Shown in pieces: positions 10,101-20,600 of a stretch of 64,000 nucleotides of DNA (position 1 is the stretch's first letter; the number at the start of each line of letters is the position of its first letter). A program made the position numbers and the translations under genes. Below the pieces are notes generated by a model. That model saw only the letters and a program-made list of their open reading frames with translations. It was not told where the DNA came from and did no database searches. Source of the DNA: Diplonema japonicum (lineage: Eukaryota; Euglenozoa; Diplonemea; Diplonemida; Diplonemidae); the NCBI GenBank assembly GCA_964019335.1, contig OZ025687.1:124001-188000 (forward strand), given 5' to 3'.

Positions 10101-11836
10101 TTAAGTGTCGATGGGGTTTTCGATGTCGATGATGCTGCCTGTGCTGCGTTGCCCGTCAGGGCTGAAGGACTGGGTGGCTCGCTAGTGTGCATATCAGCTG
10201 CTTGCGCTTCCGCGATCATGACCTTAGTTTCCAGCTCCTCTATTTCTTCCTCGAGAGACTTCTCCCTCTCATCACGTGCTTGCAGCTCAGCAATTAGATT
10301 CTCGTTGTGGCCCTTCAGGATGTCAAGTTCAATGTTGAGCTCCGAAATCCTCGCATTGCTCTCTCGTAAACTTTCTTCGTTACTTGTTAGCTTCAAGCCC
10401 AACAGCTTAGTTTCCTTTTCTTTTTCAAGGGCTTCCTCCATTTTCTCTTTCTCTTTCTCCTCATGCTCCTTGACAAGTTCCGGCTCTTTATCTGCTGTGG
10501 CAGTCTGCGCTGGGTTTTTGGGGCTTTCCGGCGGTGGCAGCAAGTCGTCGGTACAGCACGCAATGGAATTCACTTCTACTTTCACTGGCACAATACGCTT
10601 CTCTTCCGCTTGCACACCAATATCAACATGGTCTTTGTTAAGCTCCGTCTGCAGCAGCTCTGTGCATATGAGAACCTTCCTTGCAAGCTTTGCGCTGATG
10701 TTCCTGCAAGCATCCTGACAGGACTTAATATCCTTCCCGGTAGTTGGATGCTGCTCGTACCGCAAAACAGACTCAAACGCCAGTGTCTTGGCCTGCTCGT
10801 TCTGACTGAACGCGTTCTGCACAGCAACGTAAAAGGACTTCACAATCTGCATCACTGTGTTCGTGCTCTCGGGGAGTTTGATGTCCAACTTCGCAGGTGC
10901 AACGTGGCTCACAGTGCCCTCTGGCTCCTTGCTCGCGAAGGTCTCGTCATTGAGTTTCATGAAGCACTTTTCATATGATGCTAAGATGCCGCAGTACTTG
11001 TAGTAGTCGAGCCTACGCTTGTTGCGCACCTTGTGCAGCGTGCACTGTAGGCGAATGAGGTCCTTTGCCGATTGCTTGACGAGGTCCTTTGCATTGGTCT
11101 GTGGTGCCTTCTCGTCTTGCTCTCTTTCCTGTTCGAATGAGGCTTCGCACCCAAACACCTTGGAGTACAGGTATGCGCGTTCGCGCTTGAAGAATTCAAT
11201 GTCCTGGTACAGCGCCGCAACGTCGACCAGCTCCATTTTCTTTTCCTTTACTTGTAGCTCCTCCAGTTCTGTGCGCTGTATTTTCATCTTCTGGTTGAGG
11301 GCATTCTCTCGGTACTGCATCTGCTCGAAAAGCTCTTCCTTTTGCGCAAGCTCGTGCCGAAGCATTTCATTTTGGACGTCAGCACCGTTGGGCTCCAGAA
11401 CAAGCAGGTTGTCGGAGGTGTTGTGTGAGTTGCCCGGGTCGTTCAAAGAAAGCAATCTTGATTGGCGCTTCTTCGGCTGCTCCGAAGCGCTGCTTGTGTC
11501 TTGCTCCGTTTGTGTGTTTTTGCTGCGGTACGACTTCGTTGAGGACGTAACAGGGTCGTCCACGCACACCTTGTCTGGTGGCAGAACCACTTCGTTGTTA
11601 AGCACATTCTCGATCTCGCGCAAGTTAGCCGAAAACGGAAGCGGGTTAACAACAGGCGCCTCCTGAACATATACCACAGACCTTGGTACCACAAATGGTT
11701 CAAGCGCTACCACACCCGCCTCAACAGGCAGCTTACTCGCAATGCTTGATGCCCGGTCAAGCAGCGCCTTCAGTCGACCATCCAACTCACTCATTAGCAC
11801 ATGTTTATCCTGCCTAAAGCGTGAGGGAACAGACAT
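7162..11836 (-). CDS. coiled-coil protein with C-terminal RCC1 repeats
   Basis: Three exons join through introns at 8079-8116 (38 nt) and 7927-7961 (35 nt), both GTATG...CAG. The product is about 1545 residues. The N-terminal two thirds is charged coiled coil and disordered Ser/Thr-rich sequence, with a Lys/Glu-rich helix around residues 460-545. From about residue 1010 there are RCC1 blades: VFAFGDIGL, SGDSHTVVLLNDGHVMVWGS, SGGGHTMAVSSDGKVYSWG, YGQLGLGG and SCGEGTL. RCC1 propellers serve as Ran exchange factors or as binding platforms; with a long coiled coil, a scaffold is more likely. A GTATG at about 8834 could open another intron, but reading through keeps the frame and makes a good blade. 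The start could instead be Met-15 (11794), just after TTTAG. Confidence 0.7.
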
Positions 11837-11873
11837 TTGAAAACAACTGCGTTAAAAACTTCCTTCTATTGTT

Positions 11874-11895
11874 TTTTTTGAGGTACCTCAAAAAA
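11874..11895. repeat. perfect 22-bp palindrome between genes
   Basis: Six T, then GAGGTACCTC, then six A make a perfect self-complementary sequence. It lies in the roughly 60-bp spacer between the stop of the coiled-coil gene at 11899 and the start of the RCC1 gene at 11836. In RNA it would fold as a hairpin with an A/U base. It could mark a processing site between adjacent coding units. Confidence 0.45.
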
Positions 11896-11898
11896 GGT

Positions 11899-13214
11899 CT
11901 ATTTTGTCTGAGCGAGTTGCATCTGCAGCGCAGTAATCTGGCCGAGAAGCTCGTTTCGTTCCCTCGCGAACTTCGAGGACATCTCTTCACCCACGTCTTG
12001 CTCACGCATCCCGATTATGGTTTGCAGGGACAGGATCTCATTCTGCAGCCTGGTGATGTCCTTCTCGTAGTCGTAAAACAGATCGAACAGCGTGGCGTAG
12101 TCTGCGTCGTACACGCCTTGCATCTTACGCGCTGCAGCCATGGTGATTGCTGCGGTTTGATCCTTCACCTTAGGGGAGGCAGGGTCCACGTGCTCGGGAG
12201 CCATGCTTGCCTGCAGCTTTGCGTAGCGCACCTGAATGGCGTTGAAGTCAGCTTTCAGCCTTTCAATCATGTCGTCCTTTCTCTGCAGCTCAGGGGTGGC
12301 CTTTTGCGCATTCTTCAGGTCCTCCATAGCCTGTCGCAAGGCTCTCTCCGTGGCGTCATGATGCGCCTTGTCAGCAATATTCTGCGTTGCAAGTTGACGG
12401 AGATGCTCATTCTCGGCACGCAGTTGTGCCAACTCTTTGGTGAGACCTCCGCTGCCCTTTTGCGCTTCCCGAAGGGCTTTAATTTCTTCCTCTCTAGCAC
12501 GCAAGTCGCATTCAAGGCTGCTGACGACACTGTCGTGCTCACTCACCAAGTGATCCAGGGTACGCTTCTGGCTCGCCAACTCTGCTGTGGCAGCAAGGAG
12601 TTGCACTTTTAACGCTTCTAATTCTCGGTTAGCTCTCTCTGTCTGCTCTTCTGCTTCAGTGCATACGCTTTTGTAATACTCAATCTCTTCCGCTCTTCCG
12701 GGGCTCATAGGGCTGCATGGTTCAGAGTCTTCAGGGTCCTCAAGATCCTCCTCTTCATCGTCGTCGTCGTCACCGAAGTCCTCGTCTTCATCACGGGGTA
12801 CTGACAGTGTCGGCGACTGAGGCTGCGCATCCAAGACTTGCCTCTGCAAACCTTCGACCTCCTCTTGCAGGGCTTCGACCAAAGCTTCTAGTTCGGCGAT
12901 TCGGGCTGCGTCTAGTTCCTGCAGAACGTGAAAGGTTACGAGAGCTGTCATACCTTCTGCATTCGCATCTCTTCCTCCACCGCCTGGCGCTTGATGACCT
13001 CACGGTCCACAGCCTCTTCAGTTTCACGCACTTTTCTGACGAGTTGTGCCCTCACATCTTCAAACATCGCACATTGCCGGGACAGTGCCCGGTTCAGCTC
13101 GAGATCGGTGTTGTTCCTGAATTGTTAGTAGTAATAGATTCACATAGCAAAGACATACATCGTGAACATGCTCAAGTCCTTGAGCGCTGCCGTCCATTGT
13201 CCTGGAGGGTCCAT
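11899..13214 (-). CDS. coiled-coil protein, 412 aa
   Basis: Three exons (13214-13159, 13116-12954, 12918-11899) total 1239 nt, an exact multiple of three. Intron 1 (42 nt) holds a textbook TACTAAC branch sequence; intron 2 is 35 nt. The protein starts MDPPGQWTAALKDLSMF. It is almost entirely heptad-repeat helix apart from an acidic linker around residues 125-140 (runs of Asp and Glu) followed by SPMSPGRAEE. No catalytic domain is visible. The start codon lies 8 nt after CGCACGCAG. Coiled coils of this type commonly serve in centrosomal, basal-body or Golgi scaffolds, but I do not recognise this one. Confidence 0.68.
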
Positions 13215-13276
13215 ATTGTTTCCTGCGTGCGGGTTGAGCATGAGGCAAAACGTGGCGAAACAATGAACAGCTCGTG

Positions 13277-13465
13277 TTAAGTTAGAACGGATGTGTCAAA
13301 GTGAGTATTCCCCACGCCCTCTATCGCTTCGTCGGTGGAAGGCGCCTTTATTTTTGTGTTCCCCAACTTCTGCTTCGTGTTTATGGGCTTTTTCTGCAAT
13401 TGATATGCTGCAAAAGGATGCCCAGCACATACCATAATCTTGAAATCTAACAGCGATGGGAGCAT
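13277..13465 (-). CDS. candidate 49-aa mini-gene with one intron
   Basis: In the 360-bp space between two genes, a frame starts MLPSLLDFKIM. It is interrupted by GTATGTGC...TTGCAG (13394-13432, 39 nt) and continues KKPINTKQKLG to a stop, giving 49 residues. The intron length is a multiple of three with no stop, so the unspliced frame also stays open (62 aa). CACACAAGCAG and GACACGACAG lie just before the start, as at other genes here. The sequence is hydrophilic and basic in the middle with an acidic patch (STDEAIEG). I do not recognise it. It could be a chance frame, but the splice signals and spacing fit. Confidence 0.42.
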   Translation of the reverse strand: MLPSLLDFKIMVCAGHPFAAYQLQKKPINTKQKLGNTKIKAPSTDEAIEGVGNTHFDTSVLT

Positions 13466-13574
13466 ATTTACTGTCGTGTCGTGTAACTGCTTGTGTGGTC
13501 GGGTTTCTGAGCAGAAACGAACAACACAACAACAGTAGCTTCTTTGCTCTTTTTTTTTTTTAAATTTCTCCTAT

Positions 13575-14735
13575 TCACTTGGGCTTCATCTTTTTTCCTT
13601 TGCTTGAAGGCGCAACGTAGCCACCCTCTGTGCACATGGAGAGACCCCCGATTGGAGGTGCTGCGAGTGCGCCGACTTTTGTCCGTTTTCTCGGACGGCC
13701 TCCTGGTCTCGGAGCATCCTTCTCCCGCAGGACATGTTTTCCGCTAGAGATTTGTGAAATCACTGTACGAAGCTCCTCCATCTGCGTTGCTTTGAACAGC
13801 CTATCGTAAACGCCTATATGCGTGTCCCAGTGCTCAGCCAGCATGTAGTACAGATGTTTTCTTGGGATCGAAATGTGAGAGGGTGGCAGCTTCTTGCAAA
13901 TATCCAGGTATTCTTTCGCTAGCTGTAGCCCCGTAGGTGCCTCTCCTTCGTACAATGAAGCAGGGTTGTACAGAAGCCCTTCCCCGCTCATGCCGCCTAC
14001 GCAGCCTGTTCCCATGACATCCCTCAGATGCTCTGCGTTCTGTATCCCGCCGTTCCCCAATACGGGTATCGTGAACTGCCCTTCCTGCAGAACTGCCTTC
14101 ACGTGATCCCAGTCGGGTGCCTCGTAGCTGCGTTGTGTCAGCGTCCGTGCATGTACGCACACCATTGCAGCCCCCGCTTCCTGAAGTGACATCATATATT
14201 GCCTTGTCTCCTCTACAGTTTGCTTCCGGCGTATCTTGACGGTCACGGGGCAGGCTTGCTGCGATGATAATTCCCTGACGCATTCCAGGGCTGTCTCGTG
14301 GTCCATGAAGGCGCCGTAACACCCCCGCTTGGCGATGTCCTGCGGGCATCCCAGGTTGATGTCGATGGCAACGCACCTGTCACCAACCAGTGCAGCTGCA
14401 TTCACGATGTCTTCTTTCTTGCTTCCAGCGATCTGTGCAATCACCTTTTCCCCTTCTCGCACATCAAACACGGCTTTGTTGTAAGCCTCGTCCTCGACAA
14501 GCTTGCTGCTTAACATCATCGGCGTGTAGCACAGCTCTACACCATACCTCCTTACCAGCTCTCTGAAAGCGGCTTCTGATTGACTCACCAGCGGTGCTGC
14601 TACTTTAGTTGGTCGCCCCAACGCTCCCCACCACTGCCACCCCTTCGACACCTTATTCTCATTCTCCGTGCCCTTCACCTTCTTCGAAGCTTTGATGGGT
14701 GCGCGTTCTCCTGTAGATCGCTTGCGCTTCGTCAT
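13575..14735 (-). CDS. tRNA-dihydrouridine synthase (Dus1-type)
   Basis: This is a 386-residue, single-exon FMN enzyme that reduces uridine to dihydrouridine in tRNA. A basic N-terminal 30 residues precede the TIM barrel. Family motifs are AAPLVSQSEAAFRELVRRYG, ELCYTPMM, IDINLGCPQDIAKRGCYGAF (flavin and active-site loop with Cys), PVTVKIRR and VCVHARTLTQRSYE, then IPVLGNGGIQN. GCPQ.IAKRG.YGAF is characteristic of the Dus1 group, which modifies D16/D17. The C-terminal 45 residues are basic (PRPGGRPRKRTKV), unlike bacterial enzymes, and could help RNA binding or nuclear import. TTCTCATTCAG lies 11 nt before the start. Confidence 0.88.
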   Translation of the reverse strand: MTKRKRSTGERAPIKASKKVKGTENENKVSKGWQWWGALGRPTKVAAPLVSQSEAAFRELVRRYGVELCYTPMMLSSKLVEDEAYNKAVFDVREGEKVIAQIAGSKKEDIVNAAALVGDRCVAIDINLGCPQDIAKRGCYGAFMDHETALECVRELSSQQACPVTVKIRRKQTVEETRQYMMSLQEAGAAMVCVHARTLTQRSYEAPDWDHVKAVLQEGQFTIPVLGNGGIQNAEHLRDVMGTGCVGGMSGEGLLYNPASLYEGEAPTGLQLAKEYLDICKKLPPSHISIPRKHLYYMLAEHWDTHIGVYDRLFKATQMEELRTVISQISSGKHVLREKDAPRPGGRPRKRTKVGALAAPPIGGLSMCTEGGYVAPSSKGKKMKPK

Positions 14736-14746
14736 TTCTGATGAGT

Positions 14747-14775
14747 CTGAATGAGAAATAATATTAATAAAGGGT
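14747..14775 (-). promoter_or_regulatory. likely 3' splice acceptor before the Dus gene
   Basis: On the coding strand, ATTATTTCTCATTCAG ends 11 nt before the start codon. There is no open frame upstream that an ordinary intron could join, and the neighbouring gene ends about 75 bp away. I read it as a spliced-leader addition site. This is an inference. Confidence 0.45.
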
Positions 14776-14811
14776 CCTAATCAATGAATAAGTACAAGGG
14801 AGATGCATAGG

Positions 14812-17514
14812 TCAGTCCCAGTCGGGTTCGGCACCTGGTGTTGTTGGAGAAGTGTCATGTTCGAGCACTGCTGCCCGTGTCTTCGGTGGTGGGGTGCTGT
14901 GGCGAGCGTTGCTTTCCTTCTGTGCCATCTCTTTTAGTGCTTTTTGGGCGGCGCGCTCCTCTCGTTTCCGGCGAGCTTCGAACGATTCGACTTCTTCTGC
15001 ATAATCCGCAAAAAAGGTCCCGAAGCAGACAAAAAAGGCGCACTGCGGGTATAAAATAAAAGCGTCGCCAACCCATTACATACCTCATCGAAAGACGCTT
15101 GGTCCTCACCGAAGTACCCGCACAGAGCTAAGAGCTGTTGCTGCACACACTGTGTTGCGTTAAGGTAGTGTATATAAAGTGGTGACATACATGAAACTCT
15201 TCCGATACAACTTCTACTTCCCGTTTGCATTTCTTGAGAGACTTCTCGGCAAAAGACGCAAACTCGTCACTGTGATGATAGGCATAGCATGCGAACATAC
15301 CCTTCTGTGGCCTCAATGGTTTGCAGTGTTTTCTCCATTGCCTTAACTCCAGTCTCGATCTCCTGCAGCTGGGTTGAAATCTGGCTGATGCTAACTACAG
15401 TGGCTGCGTCTGTGGCGGCCTGGGTGGGTTGGTGCAATAAAAAGTAAATGTTTGATGCGCGTACCTTGATGTCGCCCACTTCCAGCAGCTCTGGTCGTTC
15501 TTTGTGTGCCATCTCAACAAGAAACCTCAGCAGTGACACCTTGCTGTCACCAGATTTCACAGAGCGGAGCTTCACAAGGTTATCAACAGTGAACCCCTTG
15601 GCGTTGCCTTGGGATGTTCCGTGATTCAAAACGTTGCCCTGCGTGTCCTGACAAACAGTTTGAGGATACCATACCAACGTCAGTACTGTGGCCATGATGC
15701 ACCGTATCTTCTCGCTGTCCCTTATCAAAGTGCTGGCTGTGTTGATAGCAGATATGTTCTCCTTCACCTTAGCCACTAGACTGCCGAACTCAAGCACAAA
15801 CAGCCACGCTTCGATTCGCTTCTCTACTTTGGGAATGGTGGACATCTTAAGCACGAAAACTTCAGGTGGTCCTAGCGGTGTGCCCTTCTCCTGTGCTTCT
15901 TTTACCTTCCTGTACAATTGGTTGTCAAATTGTAATGCATGCATACTTCATTTCATCTTGGTGCGGCATCACGTTGTACAGTACCTCCAGTGCTTCGTCC
16001 GGCAGCACATCGCCATCCATCGAAAGCAGTGCATCTTTCACTGCTTCAGGTGTCATTTTAAGCCTGCTCAGCACGATGCCGATGTTCTGGGCACGCTTCG
16101 AGGACAGCACCTGCTCTTTCAGCTTGGTCTTGGCCTCTTTCTCCTTCATCCGTGTCACCTTCGACACGGTAAAAGTTTCTTGCAGCAGGCAATTGTTAAC
16201 TTTTAGGACTTCTACACCGGCATTGTCGCCCCAGAAGGTTCCTTCGCCGCACCTATTTTCGCGCACCTTGCCCCAATAGAAGCGTTTTAGCTTCATTCCC
16301 TGAGCTGGAGAAGTTCCCATCGGAGGGCGTGGCATACCCGGTGGAGGAGGCGGGGGTGGAGCACCAGGAGGCGGAGGCGGACCCCCACCTGGAAGAGGTG
16401 GAGGTGGAGGCGGACCCCCGCCTGGAGGAGGAGGAGGCGGAGGTGGAGCACCTGGAGGAAGAGGGGCACCTGGAGGTGGTGGAGGCGGAGGTGGCCGAGG
16501 CACACCTGGCGGCGGTGGAGGTGGTGGAGCTTTCCCTCCAGGTGGAGGGGGCGCAGGTGGTGGTGGTGGGGCTTTATTTGGTACTGGAGACAGTGTAGGA
16601 GCAGCTGCTGCTGCAAATGCAAGCATTTGCTGTTGTTGCTGCGTTGTCTCAAATACAGGCTCTGGCGGCCCGATGGTATCGCTCACGATGAATGAGTCTT
16701 CTGATTCGGATTCGGATGAAATATCTGTCCTGTCACCGCTGTTGCTGTCGGTGTTGGCCCAACCAGAGTTACTATCAGTCTCGATATCCGAAACATGATC
16801 CCCTCCCGATGGGTCGGTCTCCCTGACAACGGCGCCATCCCTGCGCACCCATTGAAGAACGAGGCGCGGTATCTCTTCGTTAGGATCGAGCATCTTGACA
16901 GGGAAGCCCAAGTCATTGACAAACACAACTGAATGGTTGCGCTTGCATCGCAGCTCGATACCTGTGACGGTGCACTCGTGAAGTAAGCCGTCTGCGAAAT
17001 CGTCCACCGTCTTGATGAACTTCCTTCTGTTGTCTTGCGGGATGAGGAAAGGGACGCCTCTCTCAAGTTTGAGCACGTCCGCGTTCTTCGTGCTGGGCTT
17101 AAAACCGGCCAAGATTGCGTCGATGGCCTCAAGAGCAGTGAGGCACCACCCAGGAGCCATGTGGGCGTCCAGTCCTCCTGAGGTCGACTTTCGCCGCACA
17201 GGGGTAGGCATCTTCAGACTACCCTTCGAGACTGGGATTTTGAACTCCACACTACCCAGGGTTACTTGAGCGTCTCCAAGCCTTACTAGCTTGTTCCCGT
17301 TAGCGGTATAATACAGCTTGTCCAACACCATAGCAGGAGGCTTTATGCCTATGAGCTTCGTTTTCGTGCTGTTTGCGTACAATTGCAAGGTCGTGTTGTT
17401 CCGCCACGCGTGGACCAGCTCCCTCTTGTCATCATTCCAGTAGGTTGATAAATCGACCGTGCCCTGGTCGTCTTTCCGTTTATTACGGACTAGTCGATCC
17501 CAGAGCGATGGCAT
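14812..17514 (-). CDS. formin (FH1-FH2 actin nucleator)
   Basis: Seven exons give 823 residues. The introns are 15910-15946, 15639-15674, 15420-15464, 15270-15300, 15150-15190 and 15043-15083 (31-45 nt). Formins nucleate and elongate unbranched actin filaments. Residues about 312-405 are a polyproline FH1 region that would bind profilin-actin. FH2 starts near 412 (GMKLKRFYWGKV) and includes KRAQNIGIVLSRLKM, then TVLTL joined by splicing to GNVLNHGTSQGNAKGF, and SLLRFLVEMAHKERPELL. The N-terminal 300 residues have no recognisable GTPase-binding/FH3 repeats; they hold a compact unknown domain and a Ser/Asp-rich linker. The C-terminal tail is basic then acidic, without a clear DAD. TTATTTCACGCAG ends 12 nt before the start. 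Confidence 0.9.
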
Positions 17515-17630
17515 TCCATCTAATCCCTGCGTGAAATAATACGAACGGCAAGCAACAGTTTTCTTTAAAATAAGACAACAAATAATACATCTAAAAACTA
17601 AAAGGTTTTTCTAATCTAAGTCTTTTGACA

Positions 17631-20600
17631 CTATCCCATACTGTTTTGGAAAACTGTGCTCAATGGGTTCACTGGTTGGTGTGTTGGGCGGAACAGCGCG
17701 GAATCAGAGTTGGTGTTACTAGAAGGGAGGGACTCGGGTAAAGGATTTGAGGCCACCTCGTATTGTTTGTTTGTTGGCTTCTCAGAATCTTCTTCTTCAG
17801 GCACCTTCCTGCACTTCAAATGGTACACAAGCACACCTCCGAGTATACCCAGAAGCAGCACTCCGCTCACCACAACAGCCACCACAGCAACGGGGAAATC
17901 ATCGCTACCGTCGTTATTCTGCTCTTTAGCGACTGGTGCCTGCCCGCTGACAGGCACCACCACCACGGTGTTCCCCTCAGGTGTTTTGTAGCTGGATGAC
18001 GTTATACCCAACGCCTCCCTCGACGGTGTGTTCCGCAGCAAGCCTACAAGAGCATTGGTGAGGTACTCTGCTTGCTTCTGTCCGTCGTTGAACGCGAAAG
18101 TAAGCGTCGACCCCTCGTAGGACACAATGTTCAGCTGTGATTGGGCAATCCCCAAGCCCCCGAGGAGTCCCAAGACAAGCTGTTCCTGTGTGAGAGTCGA
18201 CGTCAACATGAAGGCGGTCTCCATGCGCTCCGATGTTATAGAGAGATGTCTCGTTGGGCTTGAAGCTCCTTCACTGTCTTCCAACCGGAATGTAGCATGC
18301 GCCGTACCCCAGATAGCTGGTTTCAGAGAGAAGACAAGCACACCGTCTGCGCCCATGACGGGTAGAGCTGAGAATATCTCAGAGCCGTCTGTTATATCAG
18401 AGCGTGCTATGACGCCTTGGTACACCTCGTTTGGGGGGCCTGGCTGTATCACCTTGCCGTACTTCCTCACTACATTCACGCTGCCCTGCGGCAATATTAC
18501 CGAACTAAACTCCGTCGTGAAAATGGGTGCGTCGTTCACACCCGTGACGCTGATATGAAGCGGCAAAGGTGTGCTCATGTTGCTGCCGCCGTGTGCAGTG
18601 CCTGCATTGTCGTAAAGCGTGACGCTGAGGTGCACTTCGCCAAACGCGTCGGGTAGAAGCTCGAAGGTCAAGTCCCCAGAAGGGGTAATGGCAGGCGGAA
18701 CGGCGAACCAGCTCCTCTGTCTAACATCGTCAAACAGCACTGTGAAGAACAGCACCTGTCCTTCCTCGTCAACAGGACCAGGCTTGATGTCGGTGGCCCA
18801 CCGTTGCACGAGATGCTCACCGGAGTCTTCTATGCTGGCGACCACCGGTCCCGGTGTAAACAATGGTGCATCGTTGACGGGCAAGACCCTCACCAGCAGC
18901 GACACCGCAGCCCACTTAGACGCGTCACTCACCTTGAAAGTAATGTTCGCCACACCGACCCTGTTGTCTGCAGGCTGCAGCACAAGCATCTTCCCTTCGA
19001 TGTAAGGCGGCCTCCCAAACAAATGTCCTTCTGTCGTTGTCACGCTGAGAACTACGTCGTCCGCAGTTTCGAAGCTGCCCCCACCTACTTCCACTATCAT
19101 GTCTTGGAATCTGTTCACGCCGCTGTCCTCAAACACGTCCACGATAGAGGCATTCAACGTCACCACAGGCGGTGAGTTGTAGGGTTCAATGTACACTTGC
19201 AAAACTGCGTGTTCTGAGGTATCAAAGCCACTGCCGCACTGTCCAGCACCACGTCCAGCGTTGTCACGAAGGATCACAGAAAACGTGAAGTTCCCCCATA
19301 AGTGCGGTAGTGCTTGGAATGTGAGATGACATGTCTCTGGGCTCAGAGAGGGTGGGGTGGAGAAGTAGGCACTGATGTTTGTTATCAATGGTCCTGCCGG
19401 GCTTCCTAACCGCCAGTCGTCCAATGTATCGATCTTGGTGAGGGAAACGACGAATTCAAGCCCTTGCGTGTCCTCACGTGGCCCAGCAGATACCCCACTG
19501 CACCAATTCCGGATTGTGTGCATCTCGTTGCACCCGGCAGAACAGTCGTCACATGCAGTCACACACGCCTCAGAGACCACCACAGGTGACTTGATGCTGT
19601 TGAACACTGGTCTGTCGTTCACAGGTAACACTTCAACTTCCAGTTCAGAGACTTGAAGTGCTTTCTTAGCCATGCTGTCCTCCAATGTGACCCTGAATTC
19701 ACAGACCCCCCACTTATCGCTATTTGTCTCAGCTTTGAAGGTCCCATTTGGGAACAGCTGAGGCGGTCTTTTGAATGCATTACAGATATCACCATTTGTG
19801 AGCTCCAAATCAAAAGACAGTCCTTGTGAGTCCTCCAAGTAGCCTGGTGATATCTGAGTGGCCCACTGTGACATGTGCAGACCTTCATCTTCGCAGATGA
19901 CGATCTTTCCACCTGGACGGTACTGAGGCGGGTCATTGATGCATGCCACTTGGATGACGAAGGGTTTCGTTACGGCGATCGGTTTGTCAGACGCATGAGG
20001 GGTAGAACCGCCGGAGTCACTGATGGTCACGGTGCCCTCCACGACGCCACACATTCCCCTCACGAGGTACAGCACAAGATCGTACGATTCCCCTAGCACT
20101 CCCGATATAGACGGTGTGCTCACAAGCTTTGCACTCCCAGAGATGATGCCCGTGTCTTTCACTGTCAGAATCGGAACAAGAAGCGTTTGCGGTGGTGCCA
20201 ACTCATCCAACCATTCCTGAGATGGCCCAGGCACAGCGTTGCTTATAAACCTCCTAAAGACCATTTCGACTGGTGATCCACTGCCTTGTATCTCCTGCAC
20301 CTCGATCTGCGATAGGATATAACTTGGTGGGTCATTGATCGGCCGCACCTCTATTGTCGTGCTTGAGCAATAGTTGTTTTCCCCTTGGTTTGCTGTCCCT
20401 CCGTTGTCGACAGCACAACATTCCAAAGTGGCAGTACCGAAGACCTCCGGTGCGACAATGAAGCTCAGCGAGGCGGTGTGCGTACCAAGACCGTTGTCAG
20501 TTGTGGATACATGCAGGTCAATGGTATCCAGCAGGAAGGCCCGTTCAGTTGGAGAACACGTCACCTGGGTGACTTGTGACTTTTCATCTTCTGGACCAGC

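Noticed and set aside
10038-10718. 226-aa plus-strand frame rich in Ser
   Set aside because: It is the reverse complement of the Glu/Lys/Leu-rich coiled coil of the RCC1 gene; many similar shadow frames lie opposite the coiled-coil genes.
16320-16580. Possible minisatellite (GGTGGAGG-type repeats)
   Set aside because: It is the polyproline FH1 coding sequence of the formin.
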